Shown here: piece after piece, positions 26,880 through 35,588 of the stretch | Numbering within the stretch: position 1 is the first letter of the stretch | Layout: the number at the start of each line of letters is the position of its first letter | Assembly (NCBI RefSeq): GCF_000746255.1 | Contig: NZ_JQKW01000001.1 | Coordinates: 18,180 to 82,179, forward strand | Length of the DNA: 64,000 nucleotides | Direction of reading: 5' to 3' | Source: Thermodesulfobacterium hydrogeniphilum | Lineage (GTDB): Bacteria; Desulfobacterota; Thermodesulfobacteria; Thermodesulfobacteriales; Thermodesulfobacteriaceae | The notes under the pieces: generated by a model | The model's database searches: none | Told to the model about the DNA's origin: nothing | What the model saw: the letters and a program-made list of their open reading frames with translations, nothing else | Program-made: the position numbers and the translations under genes

Positions 26880-27998
26880 ATGAAATATCAAATAGCTTTT
26901 TATATTAACAGAAAAATTTTAAAATCAAGAACAAGGGTTTTTATTTTTTCAATATTTTTAACTTTAGCTATTTCAATTTCCACTATATTTGTTGTTACTA
27001 AATGCATTTATGATCAGGCTTTATCTCTTTCTACTTTGTATATTCATCATGAATTAAATTTTTTTGAAAAATTGATAGATCTTTATTATCCTGGAGAATG
27101 GGAGATTAGAGATGGTAAACTTTATAAAGATGGAATTCAAATAAATCATAATTATCAAATAGTAGATCTTTTTGAAAAACTTTCTGGGGATACTGCAACT
27201 ATATTTCAAAATGATACCAGAGTTACAACTACTATAAGAGATAGTTCAGGAAAAAGAATTATAGGAACAAGAGTTAGCAAACCCGTAGCTAAAAGAGTTT
27301 TGGTAGAAGGGAAAGATTATTACGGTATAGCTGATATCTTAGGTAAAAAATATATAACAGCGTATAGACCAATTAAAGACAAAAATGGTAATATTATAGG
27401 GATTTTATATACAGGTGTACCTCTTTCATATTTTGATGATATAAAAAGAAAACTTTATTTTATAATAGGGGTTCCTTATCTTCTTTTGGTAATAATTTTT
27501 ATAATAACTATATTTTTTATTTTACAATGGGCTAAAACTCAAAGTTTATCTATAACAGATCCTTTAACAGAGATATACAATAGAAGATACTTTATAGAAA
27601 GATTAAAAACTGAGATGGAAAGAGCTAAAAGGTATAATATCCCTTTGTCTTTAATTATAATTGATTTAGATGATTTTAAAAAAATAAATGATACTTATGG
27701 TCACATGGTAGGTGATAAAGTTCTCAAGGCTGTAGCTCAAACCTTGAAAAATAGACTTAGAAAGACAGATATTTTAGCTCGTTGGGGAGGAGAAGAATTT
27801 ATTATTTTATTACCCAATACTCCTCCTGAAAAAGCGGTCTTTTTAGCTGGAGATTTAAGGAAAAAAATAGAAGAAATGAAAATTCCTGGTGTTAAAAAAA
27901 TTACAGCAAGTTTTGGAATTACAGGATATTGTATAGGAGATGATATAAATTCATTAATAAAAAGGGCAGATGATGCCATGTATGAAGTGAAAAAATAG
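26880..27998 (+). CDS. Membrane-bound diguanylate cyclase with extracytoplasmic sensor domain
   Basis: A 372-residue signalling protein. An N-terminal helix (about residues 20-42) and a second helix (about 198-217, VPYLLLVIIFIITIFFIL) flank a periplasmic sensor of the single-Cache type (residues about 45-190, with GTRVSKPVAKRVLVEGKDYYG and ITAYRPIKDKNGNIIGILYTGVP). The cytosolic part is a GGDEF domain with DPLTEIYNRRYF, IIDLDDFKKINDTYGH and WGGEEF (about residues 302-307). An inhibitory-site RKTD stands five residues before GGEEF, so product inhibition is expected. No Shine-Dalgarno is visible. It is followed by a decayed GGDEF/EAL gene. Confidence 0.9.
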   Translation: MKYQIAFYINRKILKSRTRVFIFSIFLTLAISISTIFVVTKCIYDQALSLSTLYIHHELNFFEKLIDLYYPGEWEIRDGKLYKDGIQINHNYQIVDLFEKLSGDTATIFQNDTRVTTTIRDSSGKRIIGTRVSKPVAKRVLVEGKDYYGIADILGKKYITAYRPIKDKNGNIIGILYTGVPLSYFDDIKRKLYFIIGVPYLLLVIIFIITIFFILQWAKTQSLSITDPLTEIYNRRYFIERLKTEMERAKRYNIPLSLIIIDLDDFKKINDTYGHMVGDKVLKAVAQTLKNRLRKTDILARWGGEEFIILLPNTPPEKAVFLAGDLRKKIEEMKIPGVKKITASFGITGYCIGDDINSLIKRADDAMYEVKK

Positions 27999-28132
27999 GA
28001 AAAAATCAAATTTACTTAAAAAAATGTGAAAAATAACATGTATCAATAAATCAAAAGGTTCTAAAACTTGATATAAATGTTAAAATTAAAATTATTAAAA
28101 ATTAAATTTTTAAAAATTTTTTAAAATAAAAA

Positions 28133-28771
28133 ATGAATAAAATAGAAGAATTTTTAAAAAAAGAAGAATTTTTAAAAACTTTAAATGAATATATTAATAG
28201 TTTTTCAAGGGAAAATATATTCTTAATTTACCTTGATATAAATGATTTTTTCTTAATTAATGTTAATTATGGATTTGAAGTAGGGGATCTTGTTTTAAAA
28301 GATTTTGCTAATTATCTAAGAAAGAGCTTTGAAAATTTTGATATTTTATGGGGTTGGCTAAGTAATGATCAATTTATATTAGCTGTTTTTGAAATTACTG
28401 AAAATTCCTTAGTTAATTTTTTAGATGCCTTTCAGTTATTGGATGAAGAATTAAAAAATAAAAAAATAAAATTGGCTATAGATGATTTTGAAGCAGGTTA
28501 TGCTTCTTTTTCTTTTTTGCTTAAAATAAAAGCTGATTTTTTAAAAATTGACGGAGTTCTTATTAGTCAAATAAATAAGTCTTTTAAATATAGATCTGTT
28601 ATTAAAGGGATAGTATTTTTAGCTAAGGAGCTTGGTTTAAAAACCATTGCAGAATTTGTAAAAACTAAAGATGAAATAGAAATATTAAAAAACTTGGGTA
28701 TAGATTATTTACAAGGTTTTTTTCTATCAAGGCCTTTATCTTATGAAGAATTTAAAAAAGTTGTTAATTAA
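28133..28771 (+). CDS. Internally deleted, catalytically dead GGDEF/EAL protein
   Basis: A 212-residue protein joining the first half of a GGDEF domain to the second half of an EAL domain. Residues about 25-100 match a GGDEF N-terminal half (IYLDINDFFLINVNYGFEVGD), but the active loop reads WLSNDQF instead of GGDEF. From about residue 112 the sequence switches to the middle of an EAL domain (LAIDDFEAGYASFSFLLKI, DFLKIDGVLI, GIDYLQGFFLSRPLSYEEF). The EAL motif itself and its N-terminal metal ligands are missing, and the AEGVE element is AEFVK. Neither synthesis nor hydrolysis of c-di-GMP is expected. It could be an in-frame deletion remnant or a repurposed binder. It sits 135 nt after a GGDEF sensor and 23 nt before the aldehyde oxidoreductase. 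Confidence 0.75.
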   Translation: MNKIEEFLKKEEFLKTLNEYINSFSRENIFLIYLDINDFFLINVNYGFEVGDLVLKDFANYLRKSFENFDILWGWLSNDQFILAVFEITENSLVNFLDAFQLLDEELKNKKIKLAIDDFEAGYASFSFLLKIKADFLKIDGVLISQINKSFKYRSVIKGIVFLAKELGLKTIAEFVKTKDEIEILKNLGIDYLQGFFLSRPLSYEEFKKVVN

Positions 28772-28793
28772 AAAATAAAAGGAGAATAAGTCT

Positions 28794-30752
28794 ATGGTTA
28801 CTTATAAAGTTTTATTTATAGATGTAGAAAAAAAAGACTGGAAAATCAAAGAATATCCTATACCTCCATATTTAGGGGTAGTAGATATAGGAGTAAGAAT
28901 TCATTTAGAGGAGTTAGAATCTTGGAAATATGATATCTTAGATTCTAAGAATGCTTTATTTTTAGGAACAGGGCCTTTTGCAGGGGGAAAAATATTTGGA
29001 ACTCATAGAATGGTAGCAATATTTAAAAGTCCAGAAAGCTATGGTCTTCATGTTTCTGAAGTAGGAGGTGTGGGTTATAAATTTATAGGATCTGGAATTA
29101 ATGGAATTGTTATTATAGGTAAAAGTCCTAAGCCTGTTTTGATTTTTATTGAAGGTAAAGAAAAAACAGAAGTTAATTTTAAAGAATTGGAGGAAGAAGA
29201 GCTTTACCAAATTTTCAAAGAATATAAAAATGAGACAGGAGCTTATGCTTTAACTTTATGGTTACTTGAAGAATATAACAAATTTTTTTTAGAAAATAAT
29301 GCCAGAGCCATAGTAGTAGGACCTGGGGCATTTCAAACCAGATTAGGGGCACTTGTTTCTATAGATGTTAACCCTGCAAAAAAGGAACTAATCATAGGAA
29401 GTGAAGATTTTGCAGGGAGAGGAGGAGCTGGTTCAGTTTTAGCTCAAACTCACAATGTAGTGGCTATTATCGCAGGAGGAAATATAAAACCTGATTTGCC
29501 TAAAACATTTTTGAGTATTAAAGAGTTTAATAAATACTTTAAAAGTATTACAGGAAGAGATTTTATTTCTGCAGTTAATTCTGCTACTGTTAAATATAGA
29601 TTTAATCCTAAAATAGGAACAGGAGGAACTTTTGGTTCAAATTACCCTCATTATAAAGAGTGGCTTTTAAGTTTTGGTTATAACAGCATTTACTTGAAAA
29701 AGAATTTTAGAAAAAAAATAGCAGAACTTATTCTTGAGAATTATTGGAAACCTTTTAAAGAAAAAACTTCTGAAAGATCCAAAGCTTGGAAAACTTGTGG
29801 GGAGCCTTGTCCAGTAGCTTGTAAAAAAATATGGAATACCAAAAAGGTGGATTATGAACCTTTTCATGGTATAGGACCGTTAATAGGGGTTTTTGATTTA
29901 GATATAGCTTCTCACATAGTTGATTTTATGGATAAAACAGGTATTGATGCTATAGGAGCAGGTCATATTGTTATCTTTATTTTAGAAGCAATAAATAAAG
30001 GCCTATTAAAACCTGAGGAGGTAGGTATTACATGTTTACCTAATTTGGATCCTTTCATTCTAAATCCTGAAAGATGGAAAATAAATGGAAAAATAGCTTT
30101 AGAAATTTTAAGTAATCTAATAGAAAAGAAAACCGAGGTTTTAAAACTTATAGCTGAATTAGGTTTAAGAGAGGCTATTCAGAAATTGAATATAAAATAT
30201 GAAGAAAGAATAGAAAAAATAGGACTTTCTTTTTATGATATAGCTATTTATCAACCCTATGGAGAAAAGGGATATATGACACCTAATTTTTACTGGACTC
30301 CTGGATTTGTTCTTCCAATTTTTGTTACAGGAAAATACTGGACTGAATATTCTTTAGCTTTTGGCTCACCAGAAGAGTTTGCCAAGTTAGTATATGAAAG
30401 AGCTATAAAAGAGCTTGGTATTTCTAATGCAGGTTTTTGCAGATTTCATAGAGGTTGGGCTGAAAATTTTTTGGAAAATATTTATAAACTAATTGGAATT
30501 GAAGATTTTGAAGAAAAAATGAAAGAAGTTTACAAAAATATAGCTCTTTATAATATCAAAGCCAAAGCTATTCCTCAGCATCTGGAAGGAGAAAAAGGTA
30601 TAGATATTTTTTATACTTTAGCTGAAGAACTAAATGTTCAAAGCTGGGCAGATAGGTTTATAAAAGATAAAAGACGAACTTATCAAGAGTGGTTTGAACG
30701 ATTTTTTATTACTTACCTTGGTTTTATTGGTTTGAGTTCTAAAGAAATTTAA
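28794..30752 (+). CDS. Tungsten-type aldehyde:ferredoxin oxidoreductase
   Basis: A 652-residue cytosolic enzyme of the AOR family (tungstopterin and [4Fe-4S]) that oxidises aldehydes to acids with ferredoxin, or reduces acids with low-potential ferredoxin. Family features are the N-terminal Gly-rich pterin segment (LFLGTGPFAGGKIFGTHR), AIVVGPGAFQTRLG, SEDFAGRGGAGSVLAQTHNVV, CGEPCPVACKK (cluster Cys ligands) and GIDAIGAGHIVIF; a further Cys occurs in AGFCRFHRGW. It has a strong ribosome site and is the third gene after two c-di-GMP-type genes. Electron exchange with Hdr-Mvh through ferredoxin is an inference. The substrate is unknown and bacterial AORs vary. Confidence 0.87.
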   Translation: MVTYKVLFIDVEKKDWKIKEYPIPPYLGVVDIGVRIHLEELESWKYDILDSKNALFLGTGPFAGGKIFGTHRMVAIFKSPESYGLHVSEVGGVGYKFIGSGINGIVIIGKSPKPVLIFIEGKEKTEVNFKELEEEELYQIFKEYKNETGAYALTLWLLEEYNKFFLENNARAIVVGPGAFQTRLGALVSIDVNPAKKELIIGSEDFAGRGGAGSVLAQTHNVVAIIAGGNIKPDLPKTFLSIKEFNKYFKSITGRDFISAVNSATVKYRFNPKIGTGGTFGSNYPHYKEWLLSFGYNSIYLKKNFRKKIAELILENYWKPFKEKTSERSKAWKTCGEPCPVACKKIWNTKKVDYEPFHGIGPLIGVFDLDIASHIVDFMDKTGIDAIGAGHIVIFILEAINKGLLKPEEVGITCLPNLDPFILNPERWKINGKIALEILSNLIEKKTEVLKLIAELGLREAIQKLNIKYEERIEKIGLSFYDIAIYQPYGEKGYMTPNFYWTPGFVLPIFVTGKYWTEYSLAFGSPEEFAKLVYERAIKELGISNAGFCRFHRGWAENFLENIYKLIGIEDFEEKMKEVYKNIALYNIKAKAIPQHLEGEKGIDIFYTLAEELNVQSWADRFIKDKRRTYQEWFERFFITYLGFIGLSSKEI

Positions 30753-30803
30753 AAATATAAAAGTTTAATAAAAAAAGAAAATTGGCAATTAATTTTAAAT
30801 AAA

Positions 30804-30829
30804 TTCAAATAATTTCAAATTGTTCAAAT
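30804..30829 (+). repeat. Three TTCAAAT heptamers spaced 9-10 bp before the hydrogenase operon
   Basis: TTCAAAT occurs at 30804, 30814 and 30823. Helical-turn spacing about 70-100 nt upstream of the likely transcription start suggests a regulator site, but the region is AT-rich and chance cannot be excluded. Confidence 0.4.
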
Positions 30830-30878
30830 TTTTATAAATAACTTTTTAATAATTTTGAATTTTGATTAAAAATTATTC

Positions 30879-30907
30879 TTGCCTTTTTTCACAAAAAGAT
30901 ATAAGAT
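30879..30907 (+). promoter_or_regulatory. Candidate promoter of the periplasmic hydrogenase operon
   Basis: TTGCCT (30879-30884), a 17-nt spacer, and TAAGAT (30902-30907), inside a 16-nt block TATAAGATAAATATTA (30900-30915). This block is identical to the one before the 2-hydroxyacid dehydrogenase (20971-20986). Confidence 0.45.
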
Positions 30908-30942
30908 AAATATTACTAAATTCTACTTTAAGGAGGTTTGAC

Positions 30943-31878
30943 ATGTTAAGATTTGGAGAAATAAGTAGAAGAGATTTTCTTAAAATATGTACTATTGTAA
31001 CAGCAAGTATGGGTTTACCATATTCTATGGTAGATAAGGTTTCAGCAGCTTTAAAGAAGGGGCCCAAACCTACTGTTATTTGGCTTCATTTTATGGAATG
31101 TACTGGTTGTACTGAATCTCTTTTAAGGGCTTCACATCCACCTTTAGCAAGATTTCTTTTGGATATTATTAATTTAGAGTACCATGAGACTCTTATGCCA
31201 GCTGCAGGAAAGCAGGCTGAAGAAGTTTTACATGAAGCCATGAAGACCTATAAAGGTGAATATATCTGTGTAGTAGAAGGAGCAGTTTCTACGAAGGATG
31301 GAGGTATTTATTGTAAGATAGGAGGTAAACCTGCTATTGAAATTTTAAAAGAAGTTACAAAGGATGCAAAATTAGTAATTGCTTTTGGAACTTGTGCAGC
31401 ATTTGGTGGAGTTCAGGCAGCTAAACCAAATCCAACTGGTGCAGTAGGAGTAGGAGAGGTTATAGGTAATAGTAAGCTTATAAATATACCAGGTTGTCCA
31501 CCTAATCCTTACAATTTCCTTGCTACAGTAAGTTATATTTTAACTTTTGGTAAACTTCCTGAGCTTGATCATTTAAGAAGACCAAAATTTGCTTATGGAA
31601 GGCTTATTCATAATCATTGTGAAAGAAGAGCTCATTTTGATGAAGGAAGATTTGCCGAGAAATTCGGAGATGAAGGATATAAAAAGGGCTATTGTTTATA
31701 TAAACTTGGTTGCAAAGGGCCAATTACTTACTCTAATTGTCCTGTTCAAAGATTTTGTGATGTAGGGGTATGGCCAGTCGGTGCTGGTCATCCTTGTATA
31801 GGTTGTACAGAACCTAATTTTTGGGATAATGCTTTTCCTATTTATAAGCCGGTTATGGATATAGAAGGAGAAAAATAA
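30943..31878 (+). CDS. Periplasmic [NiFe] hydrogenase small subunit (Tat-exported)
   Basis: A 311-residue electron-transfer subunit of a group 1 uptake hydrogenase. The Tat signal is SRRDFLKI near residues 9-16, cleaved before the mature protein that begins near residue 40. Cluster ligands are visible as ECTGCTE, GTCAAFGG, IPGCPPNP, NHCERRAHFD, GCKGPITYSNCP and HPCIGCTEPNFWD, consistent with three Fe-S clusters in a chain. It ends without a C-terminal membrane anchor, so it is a soluble periplasmic enzyme or one bound through partners. Strong AGGAGG ribosome site. The large subunit follows after 34 nt. No cytochrome partner is adjacent. It would feed periplasmic H2 electrons to cytochromes (inference). 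Confidence 0.93.
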   Translation: MLRFGEISRRDFLKICTIVTASMGLPYSMVDKVSAALKKGPKPTVIWLHFMECTGCTESLLRASHPPLARFLLDIINLEYHETLMPAAGKQAEEVLHEAMKTYKGEYICVVEGAVSTKDGGIYCKIGGKPAIEILKEVTKDAKLVIAFGTCAAFGGVQAAKPNPTGAVGVGEVIGNSKLINIPGCPPNPYNFLATVSYILTFGKLPELDHLRRPKFAYGRLIHNHCERRAHFDEGRFAEKFGDEGYKKGYCLYKLGCKGPITYSNCPVQRFCDVGVWPVGAGHPCIGCTEPNFWDNAFPIYKPVMDIEGEK

Positions 31879-31912
31879 TAAAATTTTAAAAATATAAAAA
31901 GGAGGGGAAATT

Positions 31913-33610
31913 ATGGCTCAAAGGATAACAATAGATCCGCTTACAAGAATTGAAGGACACCTTAGAATAGATGTAGAAGTAGCAGGAGGAAAAGTCGTTA
32001 ATGCCTGGTCTTCTACTCAAATGTGGAGAGGTATAGAAGTTATTTTAAAAGGGAGAGATCCAAGAGATGCATGGGCTTTTACTCAAAGAATTTGTGGAGT
32101 TTGTACTACTGTTCATGCTATAGCATCTGTAAGAGCAGTAGAAAATGCTCTTGGGATGGAAATTCCTCTTAATGCTCAATATGTAAGGAATATTATTTTA
32201 TGTGCTCATGGTATACATGACCATATGGTTCATTTTTATCATCTCTCCGCTTTAGACTGGGTGGATATAATTTCTGCTTTAAAGGCTGATCCTAAAAAAA
32301 CTGCAGAACTTGCTCAAACTATATCTGATTGGGAAGGAAATAGTGTTACCTATTTTAAAAGTATAAAAGAAAAATTACAGAAATTTGTAGAGAGAGGGCA
32401 GATTGGTCCTTTTACCAATGGTTACTGGGGACATCCTCAGATGAAACTTCCTCCTGAAGTCAACTTATTAGCTGTAGCTCATTATCTAACAGCTCTTGAT
32501 TATCAATTTAATGCAGACAAAGTAGTTGCTATTTTGGGTGGTAAAAATCCTCATATTCAGACTGTAATAGTAGGTGGTGTTGGGTTAGCCATTAATCCTG
32601 ATAATGAAGCTACTTTAAATATGGAGAGACTTGACTATATTCGTGAATTACTGTTAAGAGTAAAAGAGTATACTCAAAAAGTATATCTCAATGATGTAAT
32701 TGCTATTGGATGTCTTTATAAAGACTGGTTTAAAATTGGAAGAGGTGTTACCAATTACTTAGCTGTTCCTGATTTACCTCTTGATACCAAAGGCACCAAA
32801 TTTGATCTTCCTGGTGGAACTATTTTTAATGGAGATCTTTCCACTTATCATCCTATTAAGAGCTTTAATGATCCTTATTTCAGAGATAATATTACTGAGA
32901 CAGTGGCTCATTCATGGTATAAAGATACTGGTCCAAGACATCCTTGGCAAGGAGAAACAATTCCTAATTATACAGATTTTGATCCTAATGGAAAATATAG
33001 CTGGGCTAAAGCTCCTCGTTTTAAAGGGGAACCTATGCAAGTTGGGCCATTAGCTCAGGTTTTAATGGGAATTGCTTCTAAACATGAACCTACTATGAAA
33101 TGGGTAAATTACGCCATTGAAAAAGCCAAAACACTTGGAGTTAATCTTACTGTTAATGATCTGCATTCTACTATGGGAAGACATTTAGCTAGAGCTATAA
33201 GAGCTGCAGTTTTAGCTGATCTTGCTTTAAAACATCTTGATCTATTAGAAAAGAACATAGCTAAGGGAGATTTAGAGATCTGGAATGAGGTAAAATTTCC
33301 AAGAAGAGAAATCAAAGGGTTTGGTTTCCATGAAGCTCCTAGAGGAACTCTTTCTCATTGGGTTGTAATTGAAAGAGGAAAAATCAAAAATTATCAGTGT
33401 GTAGTTCCTTCTACATGGAATGTAAGTCCAAGAGATGAAAAAGGAAAAAAAGGACCTTATGAGGCAAGTTTAATTGATAATCCTATAGTTGATCCTGAAA
33501 AACCTTTAGAAGTATTAAGAACTATTCATTCCTTTGATCCCTGTATCGCCTGTGCTGTTCATGTTTTAGATTCTAAAGGTAAAGAAATTAAAAGAGTGAA
33601 AGTGTTATAA
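31913..33610 (+). CDS. Periplasmic [NiFe] hydrogenase large subunit
   Basis: A 565-residue catalytic subunit. The two Ni-Fe motifs are RICGVCTTVHA (about residue 62) and DPCIACAVHV (about residues 541-550); all four active-site residues are Cys, so there is no selenocysteine here. A C-terminal extension VLDSKGKEIKRVKVL follows the His cleavage site and would be removed by a maturation protease. It is co-exported with the small subunit through that subunit's Tat signal. GPRHPWQGETIPNYTDF and RGTLSHWVVIERG are typical of periplasmic group 1 enzymes. It ends in a strong bidirectional terminator facing hypCD. Confidence 0.95.
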   Translation: MAQRITIDPLTRIEGHLRIDVEVAGGKVVNAWSSTQMWRGIEVILKGRDPRDAWAFTQRICGVCTTVHAIASVRAVENALGMEIPLNAQYVRNIILCAHGIHDHMVHFYHLSALDWVDIISALKADPKKTAELAQTISDWEGNSVTYFKSIKEKLQKFVERGQIGPFTNGYWGHPQMKLPPEVNLLAVAHYLTALDYQFNADKVVAILGGKNPHIQTVIVGGVGLAINPDNEATLNMERLDYIRELLLRVKEYTQKVYLNDVIAIGCLYKDWFKIGRGVTNYLAVPDLPLDTKGTKFDLPGGTIFNGDLSTYHPIKSFNDPYFRDNITETVAHSWYKDTGPRHPWQGETIPNYTDFDPNGKYSWAKAPRFKGEPMQVGPLAQVLMGIASKHEPTMKWVNYAIEKAKTLGVNLTVNDLHSTMGRHLARAIRAAVLADLALKHLDLLEKNIAKGDLEIWNEVKFPRREIKGFGFHEAPRGTLSHWVVIERGKIKNYQCVVPSTWNVSPRDEKGKKGPYEASLIDNPIVDPEKPLEVLRTIHSFDPCIACAVHVLDSKGKEIKRVKVL

Positions 33611-33615
33611 AAAAT

Positions 33616-33647
33616 AAAAAAGGCGGGGAATTCCCCGCCTTTTTTAT
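33616..33647. terminator. Bidirectional terminator between hydrogenase and hypD
   Basis: An almost perfect palindrome (AAAAAGGCGGGGAA with TTCCCCGCCTTTTT) with A-rich sequence on one side and T-rich on the other, so it can stop both the hydrogenase operon (plus) and hypCD (minus). It stands out as GC-rich in an AT-rich region. Confidence 0.93.
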
Positions 33648-33657
33648 TTTTTAGATC

Positions 33658-34782
33658 TTAGATCTTTCTATATTTAAAATAAGCTAAACAAGCTCCTTCT
33701 GAAGAAACCATACAAGGACCTATAGGGTTTTGTGGATTGCATACTTTTCCAAAAAGTTTACAATCTGTAGGTTTTTTAAGACCTTTTATAACTTCTCCGC
33801 ATAAACATCCAGGATTTTCCTTAGGAGGATGTAAATTCACTTTAAAAGCCTTTTCTCCATCTAAAAATTCATATTTTGGAGAAATAGCATAAGCACTATT
33901 GGGTATTTCTCCTAAACCCCTCCAGGGGAAAGTTTTTCTAATGACAAAAGCTTCATTTAAAAATTCCTTAGCTTTAATATTTCCTTCTTGAGTTACAGAT
34001 CTGGTATATTGTATTTCTACTTCACATCTATTTTCTTTTATTTGTTTAACAATCATATAAATAGCCTGTAATAAATCTAAGGGTTCAAAACCAGCTATTA
34101 CTATAGGAGTCCCATATTTTTTAACTATAGGTTCATAAACTTTACTTCCTGTAATAGTGCTAACATGGCCAGGACCTATAAAAGCATCTATAGAAGGTTT
34201 TTCTTTGCTTTGCAAAAGAAAATCTAAAACAACCAAAGCTAAAATATGATTAGAAATTATCCATAAATTTTTAATTTTCAAATCATAAGCCTGTTTAATT
34301 AATACTGCGGTATGAGGAGCAGTAGTTTCAAATCCTATAGCAAAAAATATGATATTTTTATCTCGATTTTCTAAAGCTAACTTTAAGGTTTCCATACAAG
34401 AAGAAACAGGTTTTATATTATACCCTTCAGCTCTTAATTTTAAGAGACTTATTTTATTAGACCCTGGAACTCTCATTAAATCACCATAAGTACAAAAAAT
34501 AGTATTTGGAATTTTGGCTAATTCAATAGCCATATCTACACGTTCTAAAGCTGTTACACAAACAGGACATCCTGGACCATGTAAAAAATTTATATAGCCC
34601 TTTAAGAGTTCATCTAAACCATTTCTTAAAATAACATGAGTATGTCCGCCACAAAATTCCATTATATTTACAGGTTTACCATAATTTTCTATTTCTTTTT
34701 TTATAGTTTGAACTAATTTTTTAACTCGTTCGGGGTCTTTAAAATTATTCCATAATTGGCTGAGTTCTTTTGAGTATTTCAT
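33658..34782 (-). CDS. hypD: HypD, hydrogenase Fe(CN)2CO cofactor assembly protein
   Basis: A 374-residue scaffold on which the Fe(CN)2CO group of [NiFe] hydrogenases is built with HypC. Signatures are MEFCGGHTHVILRNG, GPGCPVCVT (redox Cys pair), FAIGFETTAPHTAVL, and the C-terminal [4Fe-4S] Cys set in PGCLCGEV, CKLFGKVC and GPCMVSSEGACLAY. Length is normal. It overlaps hypC by 38 nt, and the pair is convergent with the periplasmic hydrogenase. HypA/B/E/F are not in the window. Confidence 0.97.
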   Translation of the reverse strand: MKYSKELSQLWNNFKDPERVKKLVQTIKKEIENYGKPVNIMEFCGGHTHVILRNGLDELLKGYINFLHGPGCPVCVTALERVDMAIELAKIPNTIFCTYGDLMRVPGSNKISLLKLRAEGYNIKPVSSCMETLKLALENRDKNIIFFAIGFETTAPHTAVLIKQAYDLKIKNLWIISNHILALVVLDFLLQSKEKPSIDAFIGPGHVSTITGSKVYEPIVKKYGTPIVIAGFEPLDLLQAIYMIVKQIKENRCEVEIQYTRSVTQEGNIKAKEFLNEAFVIRKTFPWRGLGEIPNSAYAISPKYEFLDGEKAFKVNLHPPKENPGCLCGEVIKGLKKPTDCKLFGKVCNPQNPIGPCMVSSEGACLAYFKYRKI

Positions 34783-34984
34783 CCCAATACCTCAGAGTTT
34801 CTTCAGCTTCTTCAGGATTTAATTTCTTAATAGCAAAACCTACATGAACTAAAACCCAATCACCTTCTTTTACAGGTTCAGGTAGCAAATGTAAAGCTAT
34901 TTCAGTTTTTACTCCTTGAACTTCTGCTATAGCTGTCCATTCATCTTTTATTTCTATAATTTTATAAGGGTAGGCTAAACACAT
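34745..34984 (-). CDS. hypC: HypC, hydrogenase maturation chaperone
   Basis: A 79-residue protein starting MCLAYPYKI; the invariant Cys2 binds the Fe precursor. The start is ATG 34984 behind AGGTGA; an upstream ATG at 35023 would hide Cys2 in an extended N-terminus and overlap the previous gene. VQGVKTEIALHLLPE and GDWVLVHVGFAIKKL complete the family pattern. Its 3' end overlaps hypD by 38 nt, as is common for these partners. Confidence 0.95.
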   Translation of the reverse strand: MCLAYPYKIIEIKDEWTAIAEVQGVKTEIALHLLPEPVKEGDWVLVHVGFAIKKLNPEEAEETLRYWDEILKRTQPIME

Positions 34985-34988
34985 AAAA

Positions 34989-35588
34989 TCACCTCTTTTT
35001 TTGTTTATATTGTTTATATACATATAAAATTCTTTGTAAAGCTGTAAAATGGGTGAAAATAGAAATAAAAATTAAAAAAAGAGTACAAAAATCAAACAAG
35101 AGAGCAAGTATAAGAAGAAACAATCTTTCAAATCTGGTAAGAAATCCTATTTTACATTCAAAGCCTGCTCCTTCTGCCCTTGCTCTGGTATAACTAACCA
35201 TTAGAGAGCCGGTAATACCTAAGAAACTTAATAAAACCCCATAAAATAAATTATTGATTAAAAAATAATAAGTAAAAGCTAAGAAAACAAAAATTTCTCC
35301 ATATCTATCTAAGGTAGAATCTAAAAAAGCTCCAAAATGAGTAACTTGGTTTGAGAAGCGTGCTAAAGCTCCATCAATTGCATCTAAAGGAGCAAAAATT
35401 AAAAGTAAAATACCAGCAATTAAAAATTTTCCACAAGCTATAAAATAGGAACTTATAACAAAACCTGTAAAACATAAAATAGTTATAATATTAGGATGAA
35501 TTTTTAAATTTGCTAATACTTTTACTATAGGTAAAAGTAAAGGTTGAGATAATTGTCTTACTGTATCATTAAAGCTTAATTTTGCCAT
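34989..35588 (-). CDS. CDP-alcohol phosphatidyltransferase family protein
   Basis: A 199-residue membrane enzyme with about five to six helices and the signature DAIDGALARFSNQVTHFGAF followed by LDSTLDR, matching D-x2-DG-x2-AR-x8-G-x3-D-x3-D. The following GSLMVSYTRARAEGAGFECK stretch with SYTRARAE is typical of archaetidylinositol/phosphatidylinositol-phosphate synthase-like and PgsA-related members. It overlaps comM by 13 nt upstream and is 4 nt from hypC downstream, so all four genes may share a transcript. Headgroup unknown. Confidence 0.82.
   Translation of the reverse strand: MAKLSFNDTVRQLSQPLLLPIVKVLANLKIHPNIITILCFTGFVISSYFIACGKFLIAGILLLIFAPLDAIDGALARFSNQVTHFGAFLDSTLDRYGEIFVFLAFTYYFLINNLFYGVLLSFLGITGSLMVSYTRARAEGAGFECKIGFLTRFERLFLLILALLFDFCTLFLIFISIFTHFTALQRILYVYKQYKQKKR

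Noticed and set aside
30781..30797. TTGGCA as a sigma54 (-24/-12) promoter before the hydrogenase
   Set aside because: The required GC at -12 is missing at 30796-30797; only AT sequence follows.
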